Source of the DNA: Andreprevotia lacus DSM 23236 | GTDB lineage: Bacteria; Pseudomonadota; Gammaproteobacteria; Burkholderiales; Chitinibacteraceae | NCBI RefSeq assembly: GCF_900176275.1 | Contig: NZ_FWXD01000008.1 | Coordinates: forward strand, 62,001-126,000 | DNA: 64,000 nucleotides | Reading direction: 5' to 3' | Shown: positions 44,408-52,391 of the stretch, piece by piece | Numbering within the stretch: position 1 is the stretch's first letter | Layout of the letters: each line of letters begins with the position of its first letter | Program-made: the position numbers and the translations under genes | The notes under the pieces: model-generated | The model's input: the letters and a program-made list of their open reading frames with translations, nothing else | Database searches by the model: none | Told to the model about the DNA's origin: nothing

Positions 44408-44873
44408 ATTTTTGTCGGTGATATTTTTGACTCTTCTTGCTTCCTCATTCGTATATGGAAGTAAGAGTGAGCATGAGGCAGAGCGATACAATCTTGATAA
44501 AATTGTAGATGGCCTTGAAAAATTTAGGGCCGATTTTGGTTGCTATCCAAATGCGGGATGCGGACTGGATTGTTTGAAGTCTAATTTGCGCCATGACATG
44601 AAGTGGAAGGGGCCGTACGTTTTAAGTGATGTAGACTTTCAAGATTTAAATGGTAGGCCTGTCATATATCGCTTTAACAAAGGTACGTTCATCTTATATT
44701 CTGTTGGGGAGAATGGGGTTGATGATAATGGTGGTGGCGATGATATTAAGCCCCATTTGCCTGGGGACGGATGGAATATACTTATAATAGGTGAGGCTAT
44801 TTTATTATTTATTTTCTCTGCCTTGATTGTCGTGTTTTTTATCACTAAATTTCTAAGAAAAAAATGGGGTTAA
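44391..44873 (+). CDS. Orphan immunity-like membrane protein with GspG-like domain
   Basis: 160 residues, AT-rich. The ATG at 44391 has AAGGTG just upstream; a GTG at 44397 would suit the adjacent GAGGG. A hydrophobic start (FLSVIFLTLLASSFVYG) leads to a periplasmic part resembling the C-terminal fold of pseudopilin GspG: LDKIVDGLEKFRADFGCYPN, WKGPYVL, then YSVGENGVDDNGGGDDI. A second membrane segment (about 128-150) ends the protein. No type II secretion genes are nearby. Location after a toxin-like tail suggests immunity (inference). Confidence 0.6.
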   Translation: MVVINKFLSVIFLTLLASSFVYGSKSEHEAERYNLDKIVDGLEKFRADFGCYPNAGCGLDCLKSNLRHDMKWKGPYVLSDVDFQDLNGRPVIYRFNKGTFILYSVGENGVDDNGGGDDIKPHLPGDGWNILIIGEAILLFIFSALIVVFFITKFLRKKWG

Positions 44874-44890
44874 AAAACGGGATTAGATAC

Positions 44891-44907
44891 CAATACTATT
44901 TGGTTAG
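44891..44907 (+). repeat. Partial copy of the 32-bp inverted repeat
   Basis: CAATACTATTTGGTTAG, one mismatch from the end of the inverted repeat at 45445-45476. It lies in the roughly 90-base non-coding gap before the left repeat at 44965. Confidence 0.7.
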
Positions 44908-44964
44908 GTCAAGAAAGCCAATCAAAAATATCGCCGCAGGCTGATTTGATATGAAGAAAAACGT

Positions 44965-44996
44965 CTAACCAAACAGTATTGAGACCTGACCCCGGA
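44965..44996 (+). repeat. Left 32-bp inverted repeat of an immunity-like cassette
   Basis: Begins CTAACCAAACAGTATTGAGA and ends CCTGACCCCGGA. It pairs with 45445-45476 at 31 of 32 positions, enclosing a 512-base unit. The end nearest the ORF is the same REP-like core seen around the transposase. Confidence 0.88.
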
Positions 44997-45017
44997 ACTC
45001 TGTGACCCCGGAACTCT
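44986..45017 (+). repeat. REP-like repeats before the third immunity-like gene
   Basis: CTGACCCCGGAACTCT (44986-45001) is followed directly by GTGACCCCGGAACTCT (45002-45017). The next stop and the ATG at 45024 follow within ten bases. Confidence 0.85.
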
Positions 45018-45023
45018 GCTTAA

Positions 45024-45434
45024 ATGAATGTGCGGAAAATGATTAGAAAATTTAAAATAGCCCTATTTGTAGCGGTGACTTTATGTGGGCAGTCTATTGC
45101 AGGGGGTGTTCGGATTGTTTCTTTTGGTATTGAGACGTACAAGCCAATTTCGGTTTCTGACTTGATAGAGAAGCCAACAGTTATTTGTGATTTAAATAAA
45201 AATGGCTTGATAAATGAAATGCAGTCGCTTTCTCGTAAAGGGCCTGGAAAATTCTCAAAATTGAGGGTGCGCGCTCTTGTTAGAGAAGGGAGTGCATCAA
45301 TGTTGGTTGATGCTGATGGTTATATAAATAGGCGGCGAGACAGGATAAATCTCAAGGTTTTTTTAAATTTGGTCGAAAATTATTCTTCTGCAGGATGTGG
45401 GGGAAATCTGAAGAAAATAATACTGCCACAATAA
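45024..45434 (+). CDS. Exported orphan immunity-like protein
   Basis: 136 residues, AT-rich, unlike the core genome in codon use. A basic start and hydrophobic segment (MIRKFKIALFVAVTLCGQSI, cut near AGG) form a signal peptide, so the product should be periplasmic. An alternative start is the inner Met at 45039. The mature part contains EKPTVICDLNKNGL and ENYSSAGCGGNL, two cysteines that could form a disulfide. I recognise no family. It is the only gene inside the 32-bp inverted repeats, and a TAA stop sits directly before its ATG. Confidence 0.55.
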   Translation: MNVRKMIRKFKIALFVAVTLCGQSIAGGVRIVSFGIETYKPISVSDLIEKPTVICDLNKNGLINEMQSLSRKGPGKFSKLRVRALVREGSASMLVDADGYINRRRDRINLKVFLNLVENYSSAGCGGNLKKIILPQ

Positions 45435-45444
45435 GGTAAAAAAA

Positions 45445-45476
45445 TCCGGAGTCAGGTCTCAATACTGTTTGGTTAG
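45445..45476 (+). repeat. Right 32-bp inverted repeat of the cassette
   Basis: Begins TCCGGAGTCAGGTCT and continues CAATACTGTTTGGTTAG. It is the complement of 44965-44996 with one mismatch. The first part shares TCCGGRGTCAGGTCT with the left end of the RAYT element. Confidence 0.88.
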
Positions 45477-45641
45477 AGCAATCTCCGCTCTTCCCGCTCC
45501 TGCACCTGCGCTGACCAGTCCCCCTGCCGTCTTCGTCGCTAGTAATGGTCAGGGACTAGACATTGAGCATCCCCCTGCATGTAGTTATGCAATGGGATTG
45601 GCCGACGAAAAATCAGCTGCAAAATATCTCGCTTTCTGGTG
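45477..45641 (+). other. Unassigned junction between island and core genome
   Basis: 165 bases with short open frames on the + strand, including one encoding ALPAPAPALTSPPAVFVASN, but no ribosome binding site or recognisable domain. It may be eroded coding sequence. Confidence 0.35.
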
Positions 45642-46826
45642 CTATTTATCCTCTGCCGGGTTATAAGAAAATACCGGCACAAAATCATCCGGCGCAATGC
45701 TGGTGTCGAATTTGTAGTGCGCGTAATTGGCGGGGTCCACCATATCGAGTTTGATCAATATGGTGTGCGGTGATTGCGCAGTGCGTTTTTCCAGGTGGTT
45801 TACTACAGCGCTGGTGACTACTCTGGCCTGGCTGACCGCCTTGGTGTCGGCAGAGGCGGCGATATCGCCTGTTTTGATCAGGTTGGCGATTTCTCGGGTT
45901 AGATCATAAGCCACTACCTTGATTTTTTTATCCAGGCCGGCGTCCTTGAGCCTGGCGCTGGCGGCCGGTGCGCAGCCGGTGCAGCCCAGGATGTAATCCA
46001 GTTTTTTGCCATGTGCATTGATTAATTGCTCGGCCAGTTGTGATTGCGGTATACGGCCGCTATCACCGTATTTTATGGCGAGGATATGAATATCCAGCGG
46101 GGCTTTTTTGGCGGCAGCCTGGGTGCCTTCCACTTCGCCGGTTACCCAGCCAGCGCCTTGCGGCCCGGGCAGCAGGCCGATATTGATGCTCTTCAATCCG
46201 CGTTTTTGCGCATCGCGAATGATCCAGCGCATGGCTTCCTCGCCCATGCCGCGCAACGAGGTGGTGACCTTGATATTGAAATCGTCGCTGGTGCTGTCAT
46301 TGGCCAGCTCGAATACCGGAATGCCCTGCGCGCGTGCTTTGGCAATCGATGGGTTGTTTGCTACCAGGTCTATCGGGGATACAACGATGGCATCGTATTT
46401 CTCGGTAATCAGCTCGTTCATTTTTCTGAGCTGACCTTTCAGGTCGTCATAACCATCGGCCACGTATATGTCCGCGGCGATGCCCAGGCGTTTTGCCTCG
46501 GTCATCACGCCATAGTCGCAGCCCACCCAGTAGGGGTCCTTGATGTGCGGAAAAAGAAAGGCAATGCGCCACGGCTTACTGGCGCGCTCGGCCATGCCGA
46601 AATAGCTGGGCTTTACCTGGCCGGTGTTCAGCGCATCATCTGCAGTACCGTTGGGTTTCAGTGGCGGATAGATCGAGAACCCCACGATGCGATCATAAGA
46701 TTGTACTGCGGGGATGGGTTGGGCGGCGCAGGGCGACGCCGACACAAGGCCTGCCAGCACGCAGAATGCCAGCATGGTGTTGCATTTGATCCTTGCAAAT
46801 GCTTCGACAGTCTTTTGTTTTTTCAT
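45642..46826 (-). CDS. TorT-like periplasmic binding protein
   Basis: 394 residues from the ATG at 46826. A signal peptide (TMLAFCVLAGLVSASPCAAQ) is followed by a type I periplasmic binding fold. WRIAFLFPHIKDPYWVGCDYGVMTEAKRLG closely resembles TorT and related sugar-binding proteins. DAIVVSPIDLVANN, LLPGPQGAGWVTGE and YILGCTGCAPAA follow. TorT normally signals TMAO to the sensor TorS; no TorS, TorR or reductase gene is near, so the ligand and partner are unknown. An ABC-type sugar or inducer-binding role is the alternative. Confidence 0.8.
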   Translation of the reverse strand: MKKQKTVEAFARIKCNTMLAFCVLAGLVSASPCAAQPIPAVQSYDRIVGFSIYPPLKPNGTADDALNTGQVKPSYFGMAERASKPWRIAFLFPHIKDPYWVGCDYGVMTEAKRLGIAADIYVADGYDDLKGQLRKMNELITEKYDAIVVSPIDLVANNPSIAKARAQGIPVFELANDSTSDDFNIKVTTSLRGMGEEAMRWIIRDAQKRGLKSINIGLLPGPQGAGWVTGEVEGTQAAAKKAPLDIHILAIKYGDSGRIPQSQLAEQLINAHGKKLDYILGCTGCAPAASARLKDAGLDKKIKVVAYDLTREIANLIKTGDIAASADTKAVSQARVVTSAVVNHLEKRTAQSPHTILIKLDMVDPANYAHYKFDTSIAPDDFVPVFSYNPAEDK

Positions 46827-47048
46827 ATTATTGCGCAAACAGCGGGTCAATTTTTAGGCAAACGCACGGCTTGCTTATTGAGGGCATTCAATTGAAGTCG
46901 CTCGCAATATAGAGTGTGGCAGGAGGAATGAAAAGCACCGTGTGTCTATATATGCGACCGTCGTCGTACAGGGGATATGCGAGGCATCCCGCGGCAATTA
47001 CTCCGTGTACCGATCATTGTAAGGCCCCACCGCTAAACCAGATTTTAT

Positions 47049-47077
47049 TGGCGGCACCCGGTTTGCGGGCGCCGCCA
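47049..47077 (-). terminator. Terminator after the binding protein gene
   Basis: TGGCGGC, CCCG, loop, CGGG, GCCGCCA; on the - strand followed by ATAAAATC. It closes the gene ending at 47094. The rest of 46827-47093 holds nothing else recognised. Confidence 0.65.
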
Positions 47078-47093
47078 GGGTCTACCCATGCGC

Positions 47094-47963
47094 CTACCGC
47101 TGTAGTGCAGGTGCTGGTGCAGGCATGGCAAACCATAGCTCTTGCCGATTGAGCGGCGCACTGTCTGGCAGCCACGCGTTTTCCAGATGGATGCGGGTAC
47201 GTTTTTCCAGCTGCAGCTGTTTCAATACCGGGTCGAACTGGCGATGGAAGAGGCGATCGAAGCTGCCGTCGCTTATGGCGGCTTCCAGCCCGCGCTGCAG
47301 ATCGGCCGCCAGTTGCGGTCTTTGCCGGCTGACAAAGAAGTAAAATGCGGCCGGATATTCGATCACGATATGCTGTTCCAGTGCGAGTTCGAGTTCGGCG
47401 TGGCTGGCCAGCTCCTGGCTGATTTCGAGCACTGAGCGTGGAAAGTAGTCAAAGCGCCCGGTGGCCAGCTGCTTGAACAGCGCTTCATAGCTGCTGCTGG
47501 TCTCCACCTTCAGACCACTGTCGCGCAGGATGCGGGTATCGGGCCAGTCATGCATCTGACCGGCGGTGTAGGGTTTGAGGTCTTGCCGGGTTTGGACGCG
47601 GCTGAATAATTCGCCCCGGCCGGGCGGCAGCAGGGCGATGCGCCAGCCGATCAATCCCTTGTCGATGGGGATGCGGATGGGCAGCAGGCGGGTTTCCCGG
47701 TCGGCATCGGTCATGGTCCAGATGATGTCGATGCTGCCGTTGCTGCGCGCAAGCTCTTCAATGGCGCGACTTTGCACCATGATGATGTCGGATTGCCGCA
47801 GGGTGTAGCGCTTGCCGGACTTTTGCACCGCCAGCTTGAGCACGGCCAGCACGTAGTCGAGTTGCGGGTCGTGCGTGGCTTGATGGCGTGGATAAACAAT
47901 GGTGTCTGCCGTGGCCACACTCATGCACAAACAGCACCAGCATGCCAATAACAGCTTGCGCAT
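47094..47963 (-). CDS. Periplasmic SBP-bac-3-like protein
   Basis: 289 residues. A signal peptide (LLLACWCCLCMSVATAD) is followed by a type II periplasmic binding-like domain: YVLAVLKLAVQKSGKRYTL, SIDIIWTMTDADRETRLLPIRIP, KPYTAGQMHDWPDTRIL and YPAAFYFFVSRQRPQLAADL. This resembles amino-acid-binding or orphan extracellular solute-binding proteins. No ABC permease or ATPase is adjacent, so it may sense rather than transport. The ligand is unknown. Confidence 0.75.
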   Translation of the reverse strand: MRKLLLACWCCLCMSVATADTIVYPRHQATHDPQLDYVLAVLKLAVQKSGKRYTLRQSDIIMVQSRAIEELARSNGSIDIIWTMTDADRETRLLPIRIPIDKGLIGWRIALLPPGRGELFSRVQTRQDLKPYTAGQMHDWPDTRILRDSGLKVETSSSYEALFKQLATGRFDYFPRSVLEISQELASHAELELALEQHIVIEYPAAFYFFVSRQRPQLAADLQRGLEAAISDGSFDRLFHRQFDPVLKQLQLEKRTRIHLENAWLPDSAPLNRQELWFAMPAPAPALQR

Positions 47964-48008
47964 GGCTTCCCCTCCAGCAACCGCTCATGCTGAAAGCTTA
48001 CAAGCTGC

Positions 48009-48899
48009 TCAACCGAAACGCGCCCACGCCTGCCGAACGGTCTGCGTCTGGATTTGCACCGTATCGCTGATCGGTGTGGCATAGCCACCGCCCATGGTGA
48101 TGGCAACGGGCAGGCCAAAGCGGGTGCAGGCATCCAGCACCATGGCATCGCGTTGTGCCAGGCCATCCATGCTGAGGGAGAGTTTGCCCAGACGGTCGCC
48201 GGCGTAGGGATCGGCACCGGCCAGATAGATGATGAGGTCGGGCCGGGCCAGCTCAAGCAGCCTGGGCAGTGCGCCGGCCAGGGTGGCGAGGTAGTCGGCA
48301 TCGCCGGTGCCGTCGGCCAGCTCGATGTCCCAGTCGCTGTGCTCTTTCTGGAACGGAAAGTTGTTCTGCCCGTGCATGGAAAAAGTGAACAGCTCGGGTG
48401 CATCAGCCAGCATGGCTGCCGTGCCGTTGCCTTGATGCACGTCCAGATCCAGCACCAGTGCACGATTGATCACGCCTTCGGCATGCAACACCCGGAGGGC
48501 TACCGCGCTGTCGTTGAACACGCAAAAGCCGCTGCCACGCTCGGCATACGCATGGTGGGTGCCGCCAGCCAGCGAGACGCCACAACCTTGCTGCAGTGCG
48601 GTGCGGCAGGCAGCGAGGGTGGCGCCGGTAGAGTAGCGCGAACGGGTGACCAGCTCGGCCGACCAAGGCAGGCCAATGGCGCGCTCCTCGGCAGCGCTGA
48701 GCGCGCCGGCATTCAGGCGGGCGATATAGTCGGCGGTGTGGGCGTGCAGCAGCTCGGCATCGCTGGCCGCCGGCGCATCGACGATGAGATGGGGTGCGAA
48801 GGCCTCGACCGCCTCGCGCAGCAGCCGGTACTTTTCTGCCGGGAAGCGGTGGCCAGCCGGCAGGGGCAGCGGGTGCTGATCGGTGCGGAAAATCTGCAT
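48009..48899 (-). CDS. Histone deacetylase family (acetylpolyamine/acetoin-type) hydrolase
   Basis: 296 residues of the arginase/deacetylase fold. The zinc and active-site motifs are present: SLAGGTHHAYAERGSGFC with the His pair, LDLDVHQGNGTA, and YLAGADPYAGDRLG. The C-terminus ends MGGGYATPI. The family deacetylates acetyl-lysine, acetylpolyamines or similar; the substrate is undetermined. The ATG at 48899 is chosen as the start of MQIFRTDQHPLPLP, matching the family. It lies eight bases downstream of lolD and is probably cotranscribed. Confidence 0.9.
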   Translation of the reverse strand: MQIFRTDQHPLPLPAGHRFPAEKYRLLREAVEAFAPHLIVDAPAASDAELLHAHTADYIARLNAGALSAAEERAIGLPWSAELVTRSRYSTGATLAACRTALQQGCGVSLAGGTHHAYAERGSGFCVFNDSAVALRVLHAEGVINRALVLDLDVHQGNGTAAMLADAPELFTFSMHGQNNFPFQKEHSDWDIELADGTGDADYLATLAGALPRLLELARPDLIIYLAGADPYAGDRLGKLSLSMDGLAQRDAMVLDACTRFGLPVAITMGGGYATPISDTVQIQTQTVRQAWARFG

Positions 48900-48906
48900 C
48901 GGCAGC

Positions 48907-49605
48907 TCAGGCCGGTTGCAGCCTGCCGTCGGCAAGGTGGAAAACACGCTCGCAACGCGCAGCCAGCTCGGTGTCGTGGGTGACGATGACAAAGCTGGTG
49001 CCGATTTCGCGGTTCAGCTCCATCATCAGCGCGAATACCGTATCGGCGGTATGGCGATCCAGGTTGCCGGTGGGTTCGTCGGCCAGCACGCAGTCAGGAT
49101 GTGTAACCAGGGCGCGGGCAATGGCGGCGCGCTGCCGTTCACCACCAGACAGTTCGCCGGGCTTGTGCTCAAGCCGGTGGCCAAGGCCCACCCGCTCCAG
49201 CATGGCTGCGGCGGTGGCAAAGGCGGCCTGGCGTGGCTCACGGCGGATCAGCAATGGCATGGCCACGTTTTCCTGCGCACTGAATTCGGGTAGCAGGTGG
49301 TGAAACTGGTACACAAAACCCAGGTGGCGGTTGCGCAGTGCGCCGCGTGCGGCATCACCCAGTGCAAAGGCATCGACGCCGGCAATGCTGACCTTGCCCG
49401 CGCTGGGGGCATCCAGCCCGCCCAGCAAATGCAGCAAGGTGGATTTGCCCGAGCCGGAGGCACCGACAATCGCCACTGTCTGGCCCGCATCAAGCTTGAA
49501 GTCGATATCGCTGAGGACCGGTGTTTCCAGCTTGCCGGCCTGATAAGTCTTGGCCAGCCCGCGCGCGTACAGCACCGCGCCGGTTGCTTGCTGTGCATTA
49601 CTCAT
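48907..49605 (-). CDS. lolD: Lipoprotein-releasing ABC transporter ATP-binding protein
   Basis: 232 residues, cytoplasmic ATPase of the Lol system that extracts outer-membrane lipoproteins from the inner membrane. Walker A is GASGSGKST, the signature LSGGERQR, and Walker [31 protein letters not shown] carries the Q-loop typical of LolD. The start at 49605 overlaps the permease gene end by eight bases. Confidence 0.93.
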   Translation of the reverse strand: MSNAQQATGAVLYARGLAKTYQAGKLETPVLSDIDFKLDAGQTVAIVGASGSGKSTLLHLLGGLDAPSAGKVSIAGVDAFALGDAARGALRNRHLGFVYQFHHLLPEFSAQENVAMPLLIRREPRQAAFATAAAMLERVGLGHRLEHKPGELSGGERQRAAIARALVTHPDCVLADEPTGNLDRHTADTVFALMMELNREIGTSFVIVTHDTELAARCERVFHLADGRLQPA

Positions 49606-50833
49606 AACGCAGCGCCTCCGCCGGATTGATGCGGCTGGCCCGCCAGCTGGGGTAAATGGTGGCGGCCAGCGACAGCAGCAGCGAAATGATGGCAATCGTG
49701 GTCACGTCGCTGCCCTGCACACGCGACGGCAGCTCGGTGATCAGATAAACATCGCTGGCCAGGAAGCGCACGCCGATCAGGCGTTCGATGAAGGGCACGA
49801 TGGTGCCGATATTGAACGCCACCAGCAGGCCGAACACCACACCGCTGAGGGTGCCGATAAAGCCGGACAGCGCGCCCTGGATGACGAAGATTTTCATGAT
49901 CGAGCCAGGCGTGGCGCCCAAGGTGCGCAGAATGGCGATATCAGCCTGCTTGTCGGTCACCAGCATCACCAGCGTGGAGATCAGGTTGAACACCGCCACC
50001 ATCACGATGATGAGCAGGATGATGAACATCATGCGTTTTTCGATTTCCACTGCGCGGAAATAGGTCGGGTTCTCTTGTGACCAGTCGCTGACGAACTGAT
50101 CGGGCATGTCGCGGTTGATCTCGCGCGCCACCAGGCGGGCCTGGAACAGGTCGTCGATCTTCAAGCGCAGGCCGGATACGGCGCTGCCGGTGCGGAACAG
50201 TTTTTGCGCGTCGGAGATTTCGATCAGCGCCAAGCCGGCATCGTAGGGGTAATAGTCGGCGCGGAAGATGCCGACAATGGTGAACTGGCGGAAGCGCGGG
50301 ATCAGCCCGGCCGGCGTTACCTGGCCTTGCGGGGTGATCAGCGTGATCTTGTCGCCCTGGCGCACGCCCAGTTCGTTGGCCATCTGCCAGCCGATGACGG
50401 TGCCGAATTCGCCGGGGTGCAGGTCGTTCAGCGAACCAGCCAGCATGTGGTTGGCCACCTCGCTCACTTGTGGTTCGCGCTGCGGGTCCACGCCGCGCAT
50501 CAGCACGCCTTTGACCTGACTGCCATTGGCCAGCAGTCCCTGGCCATATACATAAGGGGCCGCAGCAAGCACATGCTGGTTCTTGCTGGCGATGCGGGCG
50601 GTGCTTGGCCAATCGGCCAGCACATTGTCGTTGCCGGTGATCTGGATATGCGCCGCCATGCCGAGGATGCGGTTGCGCACCTCCTGCTGGAAGCCATTCA
50701 TGACCGACAGCACGACAATCAATGCCGCCACGCCCAGCATGATGCCGGCAATGGAAGCAAAGGACATGAAGGAGATGTAGCCGTTGCGGCGCTTGGCGCG
50801 CGTGTAGCGCAAGCCAATCAACAGTTCGTACAT
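49598..50833 (-). CDS. lolC: Lipoprotein-releasing system permease (LolC/LolE type)
   Basis: 411 residues with four membrane helices (about 20-45, 270-295, 315-345, 375-400) and a large periplasmic domain between helices 1 and 2. [35 protein letters not shown] is diagnostic. Only one permease gene is present beside lolD, so it may act as a homodimer in the manner of LolF proteins; a second permease elsewhere cannot be excluded. Confidence 0.9.
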   Translation of the reverse strand: MYELLIGLRYTRAKRRNGYISFMSFASIAGIMLGVAALIVVLSVMNGFQQEVRNRILGMAAHIQITGNDNVLADWPSTARIASKNQHVLAAAPYVYGQGLLANGSQVKGVLMRGVDPQREPQVSEVANHMLAGSLNDLHPGEFGTVIGWQMANELGVRQGDKITLITPQGQVTPAGLIPRFRQFTIVGIFRADYYPYDAGLALIEISDAQKLFRTGSAVSGLRLKIDDLFQARLVAREINRDMPDQFVSDWSQENPTYFRAVEIEKRMMFIILLIIVMVAVFNLISTLVMLVTDKQADIAILRTLGATPGSIMKIFVIQGALSGFIGTLSGVVFGLLVAFNIGTIVPFIERLIGVRFLASDVYLITELPSRVQGSDVTTIAIISLLLSLAATIYPSWRASRINPAEALRYE

Positions 50834-50965
50834 GGGGAAGATCAGTATCGACAGGCCCGCAGTCTACCATGCCGGGCTGCTGCTGCCGTGATGGCAATCG
50901 CACCCATACTGGATAGAATGAGCTGAAGTGGGGTTGCTGCCCGCATTTTCGCCACGGAGAACAAG

Positions 50966-51301
50966 ATGAACCATTTCTGTTGTCTGCTCATCGTCTGCGC
51001 CGGGCTGCTGGCGCTGACTGCCCGTGCTGCGGATGCGCCAGTGCCCGTGGGGGAGCGGGTGGTCAAGGCCAGCTGCGCTGCCTGTCATTTGCCGCCCGGT
51101 GTCGATGGCGCGCCGCTACTCGGTGACCATGCAGCGTGGCAGGACCGCATGGGTGAGGGGCGCGCAGCCCTCTACCGCAATGCCATCAACGGCTATACCG
51201 GCTACTTCGTCATGCCGGCGCGTGGCGGCAATGCCAAGCTGAGCGATGATGAAGTAAAGGCGGCGGTGGACTATCTGCTGGATCACTCCGGCGTGCACTG
51301 A
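50966..51301 (+). CDS. Class I cytochrome c, c5-like
   Basis: 111 residues. A signal peptide (FCCLLIVCAGLLALTARAAD) leads to one haem-binding motif CAACH, followed by GVDGAPLLGDHAAW. The distal methionine ligand is in YFVMPARGGNAKLSDDEV. Periplasmic electron carrier; its partners are not evident from the neighbours. It is divergent from the lol genes. Confidence 0.92.
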   Translation: MNHFCCLLIVCAGLLALTARAADAPVPVGERVVKASCAACHLPPGVDGAPLLGDHAAWQDRMGEGRAALYRNAINGYTGYFVMPARGGNAKLSDDEVKAAVDYLLDHSGVH

Positions 51302-51322
51302 CCTGGGCGGCGCGCCGCGATA

Positions 51323-52225
51323 TCAGGCCTGCGGCCCTGCAGCAGGTACCACCAGGCGTTGATTGAAGCGCGGCAGCGTCTGGCTGGGGCTGAAGCCGAA
51401 ATGGCGGGCAAACTGGCGCGAGAAACTGGCCACCTCGCGATAGGCAACCGCATTGGCCACGGCGCTGACGCTTTGCCCATGCAACAACAGCTCGCGCGCA
51501 TGCTGCATGCGTAGCTGAAACAGATAACGCGCCGGCGCCACGCCAAAATGCTGTACGCACAGCCGGTGCAGGTGATTGGGCGTGATGCCGACCTGCTCGG
51601 CCATGCGCTCGTTAGGCCAGTCTTGCTGCAAGCGGGCGCCGATGTGGTCAAACAGTGCCAGCAAGGTGCGTGGCCAGCCTGCATGTTCGCGCAGTGGCTG
51701 CAGCGCGCGTTCCAGTGCCAGCACCAGCAGTTCCAGCGCCGGCTGGGCCAGATCGCTGCCCGGCTGCCGGTCAAAGCGTTCGGCCTCGGTATGGAACAGC
51801 GCCACAGCTTCATTCAGCGCCACGCAGTCCGGGCTGGCGTGCACACTGCAGCGGGGCCGGGCCAGCCCTTGCCAGCGCGATACCGCGCTGAGCAGCACCC
51901 AGGCGTATAGCCATGGCTCGCTGCCGCTGTGGCGAAAACCGCGCTGCCCACCCGAGGGCAGGACCGCAATTGTATCCGGGCCGGTGTACCAGCGTTGCTC
52001 GCCCTCGAACAGCTCGCCCTGGCCTTGCCGCGTGAACAGCAGCACATGGAAAGGCGCGTCGATGCGCTCGATTTCCAGCGTACCGCCGGCTTCGCTGATG
52101 CCGCACATGAAGATGCCCCGGTCCCACATCGGCGGGTAGGACGCCTGATGGCTGAGTTGCGCACCTACCAGCCGTTGCTGCGTGGCATCGCCCAGCTCGA
52201 AACGCTCCTGATAGATCTGTGGCAT
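51323..52225 (-). CDS. AraC-family transcriptional regulator
   Basis: 300 residues from the ATG at 52225. The N-terminal half is a cupin-like sensing domain, and the two-helix-turn-helix DNA-binding domain starts near residue 195 (MAEQVGITPNHLHRLCVQHFG then VANAVAYREVASFSRQFARHFGFSPSQ). Its target and ligand are not evident; nagZ, which lies divergently after a 166-base gap, is a candidate. Confidence 0.88.
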   Translation of the reverse strand: MPQIYQERFELGDATQQRLVGAQLSHQASYPPMWDRGIFMCGISEAGGTLEIERIDAPFHVLLFTRQGQGELFEGEQRWYTGPDTIAVLPSGGQRGFRHSGSEPWLYAWVLLSAVSRWQGLARPRCSVHASPDCVALNEAVALFHTEAERFDRQPGSDLAQPALELLVLALERALQPLREHAGWPRTLLALFDHIGARLQQDWPNERMAEQVGITPNHLHRLCVQHFGVAPARYLFQLRMQHARELLLHGQSVSAVANAVAYREVASFSRQFARHFGFSPSQTLPRFNQRLVVPAAGPQA

Positions 52226-52391
52226 GCAGGCCCTTGCCAAGGCTGAATGTTATTCCAGGACAAATCATACGTGAGCGTGCGACATTCCGCAGCCGTCATG
52301 CCTCTTCTAGACTGGTTGCCAGCATGACAAGTGCCCGTGCCGGCAGCTTGCGGCTAGAGAGCTGTTATCAATGGATAAATGAGGAGAGGTC

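Noticed and set aside
45469-45754. Two short + strand ORFs at the island edge
   Set aside because: No ribosome binding site or recognisable domain; one overlaps the inverted repeat, the other the end of the TorT-like gene.
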